DNA of 64,000 bases from Spongiimicrobium salis (GCF_043678055.1 NZ_JBHEQA010000001.1:1984001-2048000), one strand, 5' to 3'. Counted from the first letter of the stretch, positions 50,908 through 60,054 are shown. Program-made: numbers and translations. The notes: generated by a model not told the origin, from the letters alone.

Positions 50908-51729
50908 TTAAAACCTTTTTAATACAGCAATAATGATTGCCACAAGAATTCCTAGAATGACCATTAAAATTAGAAAAACAGGAATGAAGAGGATCAGTAT
51001 CCCTACAAACTTTAACAATTTTATTACGGACTGTTTTACGGAAAATTGATACAATCTTCCATAGGCATAGGTGTAATAAAAAATAAGCAATAGGATGGTG
51101 ATATAATAAAAATAGGGAGCTGTAAAAAGGCTGATCACAAAGAAAATGGAAGTTGCTAGAAAACTCAGGCCAAGGATATAGCAATTAATCACAAAATGTT
51201 CTCCATAGCTATGGGATTTTCTATATACAAGAGAACTCATAAAAGCATATAATGGCATCAAAAGTATGACAAACACATTAAAATATTTTAAATATAGTAA
51301 GGCGTATTGCTGGGATGTTGCTTCTGCATCGGCTCGCATTTGATCGGTATCTACGGCATCTCCAAACTTTTCTTTCATAAAATTGATCATGAATTCATTC
51401 GTTTGCGAACTGGATTCCGTTGTAATTGCAATGAATTGTTCCGAAAAAATGTTGAAAATAAATAAAGCGATAGTTACCCCAATTCCCAAAAAACTAAAAG
51501 GAGTCATATATTTTTTTCGGGCTCCCCCTAGATATTCCCTGAAAAGTTGCCCTGGTTGAAGAATCAACGCTTTAATGGTCTTAAAGTATTTATTATCCCA
51601 TCCAATAGCATTTAAAAGATCGGCAATCAAGTTTTTTACAGTAATGCGATCCTTGATTATTTTGGCACCACAAGAAGCACAAAAATTATTTTCAGCAGAT
51701 AGGGCCGCTGTACAATTTTTACAAGTCAT
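50908..51729 (-). CDS. DUF3667 membrane protein with zinc-ribbon start
   Basis: 273 residues from the Met at 51729 (MTCKNCTAAL); an upstream frame to 51783 adds 18 residues that break the zinc-ribbon position. Cys3, Cys6, Cys17 and Cys20 form a ribbon. Residues about 45-95 are the DUF3667 block (NAIGWDNKYFKTIKALILQPGQLFREYLGGARKKY). Five to six membrane helices follow. Function unknown in this family. The gene is upstream of recX. Confidence 0.85.
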   Translation of the reverse strand: MTCKNCTAALSAENNFCASCGAKIIKDRITVKNLIADLLNAIGWDNKYFKTIKALILQPGQLFREYLGGARKKYMTPFSFLGIGVTIALFIFNIFSEQFIAITTESSSQTNEFMINFMKEKFGDAVDTDQMRADAEATSQQYALLYLKYFNVFVILLMPLYAFMSSLVYRKSHSYGEHFVINCYILGLSFLATSIFFVISLFTAPYFYYITILLLIFYYTYAYGRLYQFSVKQSVIKLLKFVGILILFIPVFLILMVILGILVAIIIAVLKRF

Positions 51730-51895
51730 TTTATAGTTGGTTAGGAAGTGCTTTGTAGGGCACATCGATTGCCAAGATAGCAATTTTTATTTTTTAAGAT
51801 AATAGCCAATAGATTTTAACCTTGGACATCGTTGCCTTTAGGGCTCCAGAATATTTTAGGAAGGCGTAAAAAAAACATACTAATGGCGATCTCCT

Positions 51896-52096
51896 TTAAA
51901 TGCTACGTTCAAAATAAAGGTAGTAATACACGGCAGCACCAAAATTAGTCGCATCGGTAGAAGATAATTGCCAACCATCTTTAGCATATTCATCTAAAAT
52001 AGCTTGAATTTTCTTTGTGGAATCTTTTAAAATATGTTTGGAATCCAAGGATAACTTGCTATACAGAATAAACGACTCTACTTTGTATTCTTTCAT
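51896..52096 (-). CDS. DUF4177 small protein
   Basis: 66 residues from the Met at 52096 (MKEYKVESFILYS); an earlier in-frame start at 52120 would add eight residues. The pattern YKVESF...ILDEYAKDGWQLSSTD is the DUF4177 signature, a small beta-alpha fold. No function is known. It is on the same strand as RNase G and beyond its terminator. Confidence 0.75.
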   Translation of the reverse strand: MKEYKVESFILYSKLSLDSKHILKDSTKKIQAILDEYAKDGWQLSSTDATNFGAAVYYYLYFERSI

Positions 52097-52144
52097 ATCG
52101 GGGATTAAGTTTTTTGTCAAAGTACAAAAACCAGAGTTAATTGT

Positions 52145-52178
52145 AAAAAAAAAGCGACACTAGTAATACTAGTATCGC
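52145..52178 (-). terminator. Intrinsic terminator of RNase G
   Basis: On the minus strand GCGATACTAGT (52168-52178 complement) pairs with ACTAGTGTCGC (52154-52164 complement) with one A/C mismatch and an ATT loop. A run of nine T follows (52145-52153). It lies 11 bases after the RNase G stop. Confidence 0.9.
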
Positions 52179-52189
52179 CTTTAAATGTT

Positions 52190-53737
52190 TTAATATATGG
52201 TTTTTCCGTCGTTGTTTTTAAAACGGTATTCAAGATACGTATACGCATCTCTTGGTTGTATTTTAATCCATCTTTTATGGTCCAAAAACCATTTGAAACG
52301 CATGGACATCAACCCTTTTGTTAAGTAAGCTGCTATGAATGGATGAATGTTCAATGTAATGCCATTGCCCGCTGCAGGGCCTTTCAATAATTTTTCTAAA
52401 TCGGCATTGATTTTATCGATTAAAACAATGGGAGCTTCTACTTCTTGGCCTTGGCCATTGGGATTTTCCTCACTTGTTTTTATATTCATCTCAGGTCTTA
52501 CTCGTTGTCTTGTAATTTGTATAAGCCCAAATTTGCTAGGGGGTAATATTTTATGCTTGGCCCTATCATCCTTCATTTCATCTCTAAGATGATCAAAAAG
52601 CTTTCTTCGATGATCGGCTCTGGACATGTCAATAAAATCCACAACAATGATGCCTCCCATATCACGCAGTCTAAGTTGACGTGCTATTTCTGAAGCGGCC
52701 AATAAATTAACCTCCAATGCAGTGTCTTCTTGATTTTTGGCTTTATTGGAACGATTGCCACTATTCACATCAATAACGTGTAGGGCTTCGGTATGTTCTA
52801 TTATGAGATAAGCTCCCTTACTCATGGAAGCAGTTCTGCCAAAAGAAGTTTTTATTTGTCGTTCTATTCCGAATTTTTCAAAAATCGGTACAGAAGAGTT
52901 ATACAATTTTACAATAGATTCTTTCTGTGGTGCAATTTCCTGTACATAGTCTTTAATTTGACCGTAGAGCATTTTATCATCTACTTGGATTGCAGTAAAG
53001 GAATCGTTAAAAATATCCCTTAAGATAGATGAAGCCCTGTTCAACTCGACCAATACTTTGGACGGATGGGGTGCTTTATACAGTTTTTTGCACATGGTGG
53101 ACCATTTGTCCAGCAAGTTTTCTAAATCTTTGTCTAGTTCTGCAACTTTTTTGCCTTCTGCCACAGTCCTTATGATGACACCAAACCCTTTTGGTTTGAT
53201 ACTTCGTACGAGTCTTTTTAAGCGATCTTTTTCCTCCTTGCTCTCTATTTTCTGGGAAACAGAAACGCGATCGGAAAAAGGAACCATAACCAAATAACGC
53301 CCAGCTAATGATAATTCTGAACTTATACGGGGTCCTTTTGTGGAAATAGGCTCTTTGACAATTTGTACTAATAAGGATTGATTGGCTTTAATGACGTCTG
53401 TGATGACCCCATTTTTGTCAATGTCTTTTTCAAATGGAAAGTCTTTTAAGGTGTAATCTTTTAAACGACCTGTACTGACTTTTTTGATGAATTTAAGCAT
53501 AGAGGAGAGCTGTGGTCCCAAATCATGGTAATGTAAAAAGGCATCTTTTTCATAGCCCACGTTTACAAAAGCAGCATTTAAACCAGTAACGGGTTTTCTC
53601 ACTTTGGCAATCATAATATCGCCAACAGCAAAATCGTTACTGTCCTCGTCTTTATGCAATTCAGTTAGTTTTCCATCTTTAAGTAAGGCAAAATCTACGG
53701 CATCGGAACTAGATCGTATGATCAATTCTCTATTCAC
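52190..53737 (-). CDS. rng: Ribonuclease G (Rne/Rng family)
   Basis: 515 residues from a GTG at 53737 (MNRELIIRSSSDAVDFALL), which matches the usual RNase E/G N terminus; an ATG at 53767 would add ten residues. The S1-like domain has VRKPVTGLNAAFVNVGYEKDAFLH. The catalytic region has HVIDVNSGNR and VVDFIDMSR, containing the two Mg-binding aspartates. It lacks the long C-terminal degradosome scaffold of RNase E, so it is RNase G-like. It cleaves single-stranded RNA in rRNA and mRNA processing. Confidence 0.92.
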   Translation of the reverse strand: MNRELIIRSSSDAVDFALLKDGKLTELHKDEDSNDFAVGDIMIAKVRKPVTGLNAAFVNVGYEKDAFLHYHDLGPQLSSMLKFIKKVSTGRLKDYTLKDFPFEKDIDKNGVITDVIKANQSLLVQIVKEPISTKGPRISSELSLAGRYLVMVPFSDRVSVSQKIESKEEKDRLKRLVRSIKPKGFGVIIRTVAEGKKVAELDKDLENLLDKWSTMCKKLYKAPHPSKVLVELNRASSILRDIFNDSFTAIQVDDKMLYGQIKDYVQEIAPQKESIVKLYNSSVPIFEKFGIERQIKTSFGRTASMSKGAYLIIEHTEALHVIDVNSGNRSNKAKNQEDTALEVNLLAASEIARQLRLRDMGGIIVVDFIDMSRADHRRKLFDHLRDEMKDDRAKHKILPPSKFGLIQITRQRVRPEMNIKTSEENPNGQGQEVEAPIVLIDKINADLEKLLKGPAAGNGITLNIHPFIAAYLTKGLMSMRFKWFLDHKRWIKIQPRDAYTYLEYRFKNNDGKTIY

Positions 53738-53876
53738 CTGGAATGTATTTGTACTTACCCCTGCCACGATTATAGTATCGCGAGGGGATAAATTGATTAA
53801 ACAATGATTGAAACAGATAGATACATCTGCCGAAATTCTTTTTTCAGAATTCCTATGTCAAAGAACGTGTAAAAGG

Positions 53877-53903
53877 AAAAAGTAGCTGCTAGAACTACTT
53901 TTT
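53877..53903 (-). terminator. Stem-loop overlapping the stop of the 29-residue gene
   Basis: AAAAAGTAG (53877-53885) and CTACTTTTT (53895-53903) form a perfect 9-base stem with a 9-base loop. On the minus strand the stem starts with the gene's last codons and stop and runs into TTTTTCCTTTT. It is symmetrical and could act on both strands. Confidence 0.65.
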
Positions 53904-53984
53904 CTTGTGTCGGTTAGCTCTCCTACGTTTCTTACGTTTGTGGGTAGCTACCTTATGTCTTTTTCTTTTTTTACCACTCGGCAT
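53895..53984 (-). CDS. 29-residue basic protein, probable ribosomal (AURKAIP1/COX24-like) protein
   Basis: 29 residues: MPSGKKRKRHKVATHKRKK then RRRANRHKKK, ending at a TAG on the minus strand. More than half is Lys or Arg, with three His. The pattern K-R-x-x-H-K...R-K-K-R fits the AURKAIP1/COX24 family (mitochondrial mS38, mycobacterial bS22), small ribosome-bound proteins. I recall near-identical peptides encoded in many Bacteroidota; a ribosomal role is likely but inferred. It lies 26 bases after HU and is followed by a terminator overlapping its stop. It is too short for most gene callers. Confidence 0.7.
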   Translation of the reverse strand: MPSGKKRKRHKVATHKRKKRRRANRHKKK

Positions 53985-54010
53985 AAAATTCTACTTTTTG
54001 GATTAATATT

Positions 54011-54301
54011 TTATTTAACGTGTACGTTGCTTTTTACTCCTTCTACAAAAACCTTGGCTGGTTTAAATGCAGGAATGTTGTGCGCCGGAATTTTTATGGT
54101 AGTATTTTTTGAAATGTTTCTACCTGTTTTTTCGGCTCTAGTTTTTATGATAAAACTTCCAAACCCTCTTAAATATACGTTGTCTCCACTCTCCAAGGAA
54201 GACTTTACTTCTTCCATAAAAGATTCAACAGTTGCTTGAACGTCTCCTTTTTCAATTCCCAGTTTTTCTGAGATTTTCGTAACAATATCCGCTTTAGTCA
54301 T
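54011..54301 (-). CDS. HU family DNA-binding protein
   Basis: 96 residues. Bacterial histone-like protein that bends DNA. Family blocks: TKADIVTKISEKLGIEKGDVQATVESF, then LRGFGSFIIKTRAEKTGRN, with the DNA-wrapping arm IKIPAHNIPAFKPAKVF. It is longer than an average HU by a few C-terminal residues (VEGVKSNVHVK). Promoter box at 54342. The gene is upstream of the 29-residue basic protein. Confidence 0.95.
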   Translation of the reverse strand: MTKADIVTKISEKLGIEKGDVQATVESFMEEVKSSLESGDNVYLRGFGSFIIKTRAEKTGRNISKNTTIKIPAHNIPAFKPAKVFVEGVKSNVHVK

Positions 54302-54341
54302 TTTATTTTTATAATTTTCTTAGTGTAATTTTTTTGGGTTG

Positions 54342-54349
54342 CAAATATA
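54342..54349 (-). promoter_or_regulatory. Putative -7 box of HU (TATATTTG, minus strand)
   Basis: Exact TAnnTTTG match on the minus strand, 40 bases before the HU start. Confidence 0.5.
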
Positions 54350-54403
54350 TAAATTAAATTCAATCTTTTATCCTAAAGAACTAATTTTAAGTCTTTAAAC
54401 CAT

Positions 54404-54411
54404 TACTTTTG
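54404..54411 (+). promoter_or_regulatory. Putative -7 box of mutY (TACTTTTG)
   Basis: Exact TAnnTTTG match 19 bases before the mutY ATG at 54431; back-to-back with the HU promoter. Confidence 0.5.
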
Positions 54412-54430
54412 GACTTTAGTATTTTTATTG

Positions 54431-55480
54431 ATGTCCTTTTCTGAAAAAATTCTCCTTTGGTACGCCGAAAATAAGAGGTCACTTCCTTGGCGAAATAGTA
54501 CCGAACCATACAAAATATGGTTGTCTGAAATCATGTTGCAACAAACACGTGTTGCACAGGGAACACCCTATTATTTGAAGTTTCTGGAACATTTTCCCAC
54601 GGTGCACGATTTGGCAGAGGCCCCGGAAGAAAAGGTGCTGAAGTTATGGCAGGGACTTGGATACTACTCCAGGGCCAGAAACCTTCATGCCACGGCAAAG
54701 CTGATTTCTGAAGAATACGGGGGAAATTTTCCCAATTCGTATAAAGGACTTTTAAAATTAAAAGGAGTGGGAGATTATACGGCCAGCGCCATTGCCTCTA
54801 TCTGTTTCAATGCCCCCGAACCTGTGGTGGACGGAAATGTATATCGTGTACTGGCACGATACTTTGGAATAGACACTCCTATCAATAGCACGGAAGGCAT
54901 TCGTTATTTTAAAAACTTGGCAAGAGAAGTAATGGATACCTCCAATGTTAGGGATTACAATCAGGGTATCATGGAATTTGGCGCTATTCAATGCGCCCCT
55001 AAAAAACCGTATTGCCTACACTGTCCACTCAATGAAAGCTGTGTGTCCCTACAACAGAATACGGTGACAACATTGCCTGTAAAAATAAAAAAGAATAAGG
55101 TCAAGGAACGTTACTTTAATTATATCATGGCAATAGATCCCCAAGGAAGAACACTACTTCAGCAACGATTGGGAAAAGGAATTTGGCAAAACTTATTTGA
55201 ATTTCCCCTTTGGGAATCTACTACGGAAATTGAGTTGTCAGAGCTAAAGGATAAACTTTTTGAAGTAGTGCCCATTAGCAAGGTAATACGGTCTTATGAG
55301 TTCAATGCCGGCAAAAAGATTGTACACAAACTGTCTCATCAACATTTGCATACGAAGTTTTGGATCGTGGAAACCGACGAGCAATTAAAAAATGGAATTG
55401 CTATAGAAAATCTGGAAGATTATGCTGTCCCCGTTTTGATTGCTGATTTTATAAATGCATTTAAAAATTCGTATTTTTGA
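54431..55480 (+). CDS. mutY: A/G-specific adenine glycosylase
   Basis: 349 residues. Removes adenine mispaired with 8-oxoguanine. Catalytic Glu33 (LSEIMLQQT), HhH region LKLKGVGDYTASAIAS with Asp134 in VVDGNVYRV, and the iron-sulfur cysteines Cys188-x6-Cys195-x2-Cys198-x5-Cys204 are intact. The C-terminal Nudix-like recognition domain spans about 225-349. First gene of a mutY-ssb-gldE-gldD run on one strand, an order seen in other flavobacteria. Confidence 0.97.
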   Translation: MSFSEKILLWYAENKRSLPWRNSTEPYKIWLSEIMLQQTRVAQGTPYYLKFLEHFPTVHDLAEAPEEKVLKLWQGLGYYSRARNLHATAKLISEEYGGNFPNSYKGLLKLKGVGDYTASAIASICFNAPEPVVDGNVYRVLARYFGIDTPINSTEGIRYFKNLAREVMDTSNVRDYNQGIMEFGAIQCAPKKPYCLHCPLNESCVSLQQNTVTTLPVKIKKNKVKERYFNYIMAIDPQGRTLLQQRLGKGIWQNLFEFPLWESTTEIELSELKDKLFEVVPISKVIRSYEFNAGKKIVHKLSHQHLHTKFWIVETDEQLKNGIAIENLEDYAVPVLIADFINAFKNSYF

Positions 55481-55567
55481 TATATGAAGCAGAAAATGCT
55501 TTCAAATTAGAAGGCTTTATCCGTATCTTATGTTATTGATGGAGTGTCATAAAAAAGAAGAAAGAAT

Positions 55568-56038
55568 ATGAGTGGTACATTAAACAAAGTGATGTTGATC
55601 GGGCATCTGGGAGATGAAGTAAAGACGCATTATTTTGAAGGAGGGAATTGTATTGCGCGTTTTCCCTTGGCTACCAATGAGACGTATACCAATAGACAAA
55701 CCGGAGAGAAGGTCACTAATACAGATTGGCATAATATCGTAGTACGCAATAAAGCAGCGGAGATATGTGAAAAATACCTGAGCAAAGGCGATAAGATTTA
55801 TGTGGAAGGAAGATTGAAAAATAGACAATGGCAGGGCGAAGATGGGGTTACACGATATACTACAGAGGTGCACGTGCAGGAATTTACTTTTCTCTCCACG
55901 AAAAAAGAGAGTATTTCCAATGCGCAATCCAATGCAGGAGGAACTTCGCCGCAACATCTTTCAACAAGTGCAGGGCATACCTCCAAAGAAACAAGCTCCG
56001 CAAACGAACCTGAACAAGATGATGATTTACCATTCTAA
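55568..56038 (+). CDS. ssb: Single-stranded DNA-binding protein
   Basis: 156 residues. OB-fold at about 1-112 (NKVMLIGHLGDEVKTH, TDWHNIVV, GDKIYVEGRLKNRQW). A Ser/Thr/Gln-rich linker follows, then the acidic partner-binding tip DDDLPF at the C terminus, the standard SSB end. Binds single-stranded DNA in replication, recombination and repair. It lies between mutY and gldE. Confidence 0.96.
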   Translation: MSGTLNKVMLIGHLGDEVKTHYFEGGNCIARFPLATNETYTNRQTGEKVTNTDWHNIVVRNKAAEICEKYLSKGDKIYVEGRLKNRQWQGEDGVTRYTTEVHVQEFTFLSTKKESISNAQSNAGGTSPQHLSTSAGHTSKETSSANEPEQDDDLPF

Positions 56039-56063
56039 GAGAATTAAAATTAAACCGTAACTA

Positions 56064-57392
56064 TTGGACCCTGACCCCCTGAGTTTTATATTGGATGTTG
56101 CCTTTTTTGATAGTGCAGTCGCATTAGAACTTATTGTGCTTATTCTATTATTGCTATGCTCTGCGCTAATATCTGGGGCCGAAGTTGCCTTTTTTGGTCT
56201 ATCTCCTACAGATATGAATCAAATAGAAGAGGAAAAAACACCAACCGGGAAGACAGTACTAAAACTTTTGGAACGGCCTAAAAAGCTGTTGGCTACCATA
56301 TTAATTGCCAATAATACCATTAATATTGGAGTGGTACTCTTATTCAGTGCTATTGGCGATGTTCTGTTTGCCAATATGGAGTATACATTATTTGATTTTA
56401 TTTCGGTGAAATTTCTATTGGAAGTTGTATTGGCTACTTTTTTGATATTGATGTTTGGAGAAATTTTACCTAAGATATATGCGAATCGAAATAGGATTAG
56501 TTTTTCGCATTTTATGGCCTACCCTTTGCATGTATTGGATATTATTTTTACGCCCTTGAGTATGCCCATGCGCACTGGGACATTGTTTTTACACGATAAA
56601 CTGGGGAAACAGAAATCCAATCTGAGTGTGGACCATCTTTCCCAAGCTTTGGAACTGGCTAGTGAAGGAGATACGACAAAAGAAGAACAGAAGATTTTGG
56701 AAGGGATTGTTTCCTTCGGGAATACAGATACCAAACAGGTGATGCGGCCAAGAATAGATATTTTTGCCTTGAATGCCGAAATGAAGTTTTCTGAAGTACT
56801 GGAAGAAATAAAAAAGCAGGGGTATTCCCGTGTTCCGGTCTTTGAAGAGAATATGGATAATGTCCTTGGAGTGCTGTACGTAAAGGATATACTGCCCTAT
56901 TTAGATCGGAAGAGCTTTAATTGGGCTTCTTTGATCAGAGAACCTTACTTTGTGCCCGAGAATAAAAAATTGGACAATTTGCTGTCTGAATTTCAGGAAA
57001 AAAAGAATCACTTAGCGGTGGTGGTCGATGAATATGGAGGTACTTCCGGAATTGTGACCTTGGAAGATATTATTGAGGAGATCGTAGGTGATATTAGCGA
57101 TGAATTTGATGATGAAGATCTGGTGTATTCCAAATTGGACGATCACAATTACGTCTTTGAGGGAAAAACCACCTTGAAAGACTTTTATAGAGTAGTGTAT
57201 ATCCAGGATGAAGAAGATTTTGAAGATCAAAAAGGAGAATCTGAGACCATAGCGGGATTTGTGTTGGAGATTGCAGGAAACTTCCCGAAAAGAGGCGAAA
57301 AAGTAGTGTTCAAAAACTATCAATTTGTGGTAGAGAGTTTGGATAAAAAGAGATTGAAACAAATTAAAATTACCCTCCCAAATGAAGAATAG
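56064..57392 (+). CDS. gldE: Gliding motility-associated protein GldE
   Basis: 442 residues from a TTG (MDPDPLSFILDVAFFDS). Domain order is that of CorC/CNNM proteins: membrane DUF21 at about 20-200 (SGAEVAFFGLSPTDMNQIEEE), a CBS pair at about 205-330 (VMRPRIDIFALN; VVVDEYGGTSGIVTLEDIIEEIVG), and a C-terminal CorC_HlyC domain (KLDDHNYVFEGKTTLKDF). The downstream overlapping gldD identifies it as GldE, in which the family is required or helpful for gliding in Flavobacterium johnsoniae. It may act as an ion transporter or accessory; not shown. Confidence 0.92.
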   Translation: MDPDPLSFILDVAFFDSAVALELIVLILLLLCSALISGAEVAFFGLSPTDMNQIEEEKTPTGKTVLKLLERPKKLLATILIANNTINIGVVLLFSAIGDVLFANMEYTLFDFISVKFLLEVVLATFLILMFGEILPKIYANRNRISFSHFMAYPLHVLDIIFTPLSMPMRTGTLFLHDKLGKQKSNLSVDHLSQALELASEGDTTKEEQKILEGIVSFGNTDTKQVMRPRIDIFALNAEMKFSEVLEEIKKQGYSRVPVFEENMDNVLGVLYVKDILPYLDRKSFNWASLIREPYFVPENKKLDNLLSEFQEKKNHLAVVVDEYGGTSGIVTLEDIIEEIVGDISDEFDDEDLVYSKLDDHNYVFEGKTTLKDFYRVVYIQDEEDFEDQKGESETIAGFVLEIAGNFPKRGEKVVFKNYQFVVESLDKKRLKQIKITLPNEE

Positions 57393-57939
57393 ACTTTTTT
57401 GTGGGTTATTAACGGTAGCCCTGTTGGCTATGAGCTGTGGTGAAACTGTCCTTCCCAAACCGGAGGCCATGTTGCGGTTAGAATATCCGGAAGCTATCAC
57501 AAAAACCTTAGCAACCCAATGTGACTATACATTTGCGTACAATGAAATTGCATGGGCCGATAAAAATGAGGATTGTGCCCTGACTTTAGAGTATCCCTCA
57601 ATGAATGCTACGATATTCATTACCTATAAAGCTGTTGAAGATAATCTTGGCGCTTTAGTGTTGGATGCCGAAAAACTATCTTCGGAACATATGAAAAAAG
57701 CTGATGGGTTTTTTGAGCAGCCTTTTGTCAATGCGGATAATAAGGTGTACGGAATGTTCTATGAGGTTAAAGGGAATACGGCTTCACAGGCTCAATTTTA
57801 TGTAACGGACAGCATCAATCACTTTCTAACGGGGTCTCTTTATTTTAAAGCGAGACCCAATTATGATTCTATTTTACCAGCGGCAATATATCTGCAAAAA
57901 GATATACGTACCATTATGGAAAGTTTGCGTTGGAAATAA
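57382..57939 (+). CDS. gldD: Gliding motility lipoprotein GldD
   Basis: 185 residues. Lipoprotein signal LLTVALLAMSC with Cys19. The body (KPEAMLRLEYPEAI, then QCDYTFAYNEIAWADK, and LTGSLYFKARPNYDSILPAA) matches GldD, a lipoprotein essential for gliding in F. johnsoniae. Its start overlaps the last 11 bases of gldE, so the two are translationally coupled. Confidence 0.95.
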   Translation: MKNRLFCGLLTVALLAMSCGETVLPKPEAMLRLEYPEAITKTLATQCDYTFAYNEIAWADKNEDCALTLEYPSMNATIFITYKAVEDNLGALVLDAEKLSSEHMKKADGFFEQPFVNADNKVYGMFYEVKGNTASQAQFYVTDSINHFLTGSLYFKARPNYDSILPAAIYLQKDIRTIMESLRWK

Positions 57940-57963
57940 AAAGGAGGGATTGTTTTATTTATC

Positions 57964-58389
57964 CTAATTTTCTTTTAGTAAAGCTTCCGCATTTTTAATA
58001 CTACTATTAATGTGCTCGCGAAGGGCTTTGACTTTTTCTTCCTCATCGTTGAGCCATTGTTGTTTTTGATCCGTCAAGGCTTTGCCTTTCATGATTTCAC
58101 TACTGTCAAATCGTTCCCCGAAGCCACTCATCCAATCCATCATTTCCGTATGGGCAGCTTCTAAATCCTGTTGGGCTGCAGTGTATTTCAAGCCTAGGGC
58201 CGTAGTGTCTGCTTTACGTTGCATCTTCTTGGCCAAATTGCCCAATATTCCCATTTTTGGCATTACTTCGTCATGGATATCCATAACTTGTTGCATTTGA
58301 GTACGCTCAACGGGAGCTTCTTTCTTTTCTTTGCAGGAAAATATAAAAAGGGCTAATAAACAGACAATAGTTAAAGTGCTTTTTTTCAT
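57964..58389 (-). CDS. Helical lipoprotein of unknown function
   Basis: 141 residues. Lipoprotein signal TIVCLLALFIFSC with Cys19, then an acidic/basic helical body (QQVMDIHDEVMPKMGILGNLAKKMQ; AHTEMMDWMSGFGERF; EEEKVKALREHINSSI). Such flavobacterial lipoproteins are sometimes labelled viral A-type inclusion protein from coiled-coil similarity, which is uninformative. Convergent with gldD. Function unknown. Confidence 0.75.
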   Translation of the reverse strand: MKKSTLTIVCLLALFIFSCKEKKEAPVERTQMQQVMDIHDEVMPKMGILGNLAKKMQRKADTTALGLKYTAAQQDLEAAHTEMMDWMSGFGERFDSSEIMKGKALTDQKQQWLNDEEEKVKALREHINSSIKNAEALLKEN

Positions 58390-58472
58390 GGGTAAACTTT
58401 TGATAAAGGTAAAAGATTCCTTCCAAATAGTAATTTTTTAAGTTCAATTTGGAAGGAAATCGTAGTTAGATT

Positions 58473-59489
58473 TTAAAAGGAGTATTGGGCTCCAATAGTG
58501 AAATTTTCTTTGTTTTTTAATTGTATGCCGTTTAGGTCCTGATAAATAGGATATCCAAATTCAAAACCAAAACGAAGGTTCTTCAGTGCTCCATTGGGCA
58601 GATAGGTGTTAAATCCGATTCCGGAATTAATATAGGTGCCTCCAGAATTAGCAGTATCTGCTGTGATGACCATGGTTGGGATTAAATTGGGATCTATTCC
58701 CTGGATTCCCTCAACAATCAATCCTTCCACTCGTGCAGAGAAGCTTAGCCAGGAAAGTGCTTTTATGCCAAGCCAGTTATTCCAGCTATAACGATTGCCA
58801 TAGCGGAAATCCCGCTCGTTTTCCCCAAATCTAAAAGTACTTTGTAGTTGAGACCCCCAGGAAAGAAGGTTGTTTTGTCCTAAATACGTAATTCCCAAAA
58901 TAGGGTCTAAAGTACCACTTCCTATTTGCATAGGGTAAGGCAGCACTGTTGCGTTTGGTGCAGACGCGGGAGTAACATCGCCCTCCGTAACACTACCAGT
59001 GGGTATGGAAATACCTATCTGACCATGTAGGGTCTGCCTGTTTTTATTGAAAAATTGATAAAGGGCACCTATCTTAATATCGCCAAAGCCAGAAGCTTCG
59101 GTCCTGAAGGTACCGCCCATACGGGTAACATGATCCATCTTTTTGGAAATATAGTTGAACATTGCGGTTAGCGTAATGTTGTCGCTAATGGCATACATGG
59201 TCCCTACCATATGCATGTCCATAGGCATTTGGGTAGGTGTAACCCTATAATTGGCCAAGGCATCGGCAAAAGAAGCATCATCACTGCCCTGTTTTAGGTC
59301 TTCCATATTCATGTGCATATAGCGGTAACTGAACATCCATTCTCCTTTTTTATGGATATGATCGGCCATAACGGATATGGGAGCATGCCCATCGGGTCTT
59401 CCCGCAGACCATTTTTGATCGGTACTGTCCGTATCTTGGGCACTTAGTATCAATGTTGTCATGAAAAGACAAACGGTATATATAATTTT
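58473..59489 (-). CDS. Met/His-rich outer-membrane barrel (transporter-like)
   Basis: 338 residues from the Met at 59489 (MKIIYTVCLFMTTLILSAQ signal peptide); an in-frame ATG at 59564 adds 25 residues before the signal and is rejected. The body is a beta barrel of the MetA-pathway/phenol-degradation outer-membrane type. It starts HKKGEWMFSYRYMHMNMEDL, then QMPMDMHMVGTMYAISDN, unusually rich in Met, His and Tyr, and ends ENFTIGAQYSF. Similar proteins occur next to metal genes; copper handling is inferred. It is downstream of the Cys-motif protein at 59657. Confidence 0.75.
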   Translation of the reverse strand, partial: KIIYTVCLFMTTLILSAQDTDSTDQKWSAGRPDGHAPISVMADHIHKKGEWMFSYRYMHMNMEDLKQGSDDASFADALANYRVTPTQMPMDMHMVGTMYAISDNITLTAMFNYISKKMDHVTRMGGTFRTEASGFGDIKIGALYQFFNKNRQTLHGQIGISIPTGSVTEGDVTPASAPNATVLPYPMQIGSGTLDPILGITYLGQNNLLSWGSQLQSTFRFGENERDFRYGNRYSWNNWLGIKALSWLSFSARVEGLIVEGIQGIDPNLIPTMVITADTANSGGTYINSGIGFNTYLPNGALKNLRFGFEFGYPIYQDLNGIQLKNKENFTIGAQYSF

Positions 59490-59656
59490 CATTATTTGTA
59501 TTGTTTTGTTTATTTCTGGGTATAATTTTTCTAAGAATTTTAGCATACCCAGTGTATTGGGCAATCCTAATGAAGACCCAAGAATGCCAAAATCCTTGTA
59601 AATACGGCATAGGTTCCTATAGCGGAGGAAAAACCGTATGAAAGCATTATTACGAA

Positions 59657-60031
59657 CTAAACAATGGTGTTGGGAGGATGAAAATTGAAGGTTTCAAATA
59701 AATAATCATAGCCATCTTGGAAGGCTGCTGTTTTTTTACTGGAGGTAGGAATATCTTCGGGAATGGAAATGAAAATTAAAGATACAAATCCAATGGGGTA
59801 TTCTTCCATAGCAATAGGTGGAAGATTGCCTTTCTTTTCCTCATTTTCTTCCGTAAGACGTTGCATTAAATAGCATTTCCCATTACAATTCAAAGCTGTA
59901 TTCTCTTTATTGATACAGAGAAATTCACTGATATAATCCTGATTGACAATATATTCAAACAAAGGGGCCACTGGGCGCAGCATGGCCAAAAAATATAATG
60001 AAATGAACCAATATGTGAGAAGTACTCTCAA
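59657..60031 (-). CDS. Small membrane-anchored protein with NCNGKCYL motif
   Basis: 124 residues from a TTG at 60031; an ATG at 59983 is the alternative. The N-terminal helix (LLTYWFISLYFLAMLRPV) is a signal or anchor, then IVNQDYISEFLCINKE and NCNGKCYLMQRL with three Cys. This motif recurs in small Bacteroidota proteins next to outer-membrane metal-related genes. A metal- or thiol-related role is inferred. An exact -7 box lies 23 bases upstream. The gene downstream is the Met-rich barrel. Confidence 0.7.
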   Translation of the reverse strand: MRVLLTYWFISLYFLAMLRPVAPLFEYIVNQDYISEFLCINKENTALNCNGKCYLMQRLTEENEEKKGNLPPIAMEEYPIGFVSLIFISIPEDIPTSSKKTAAFQDGYDYLFETFNFHPPNTIV

Positions 60032-60054
60032 GGAAGTTGTTTGTTTTGGTAAGG

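Noticed and set aside
50888..51184. N-terminal extension of recX by about 99 residues
   Set aside because: It is an alternate frame of the DUF3667 gene; the RecX family starts near the TTG at 50887.
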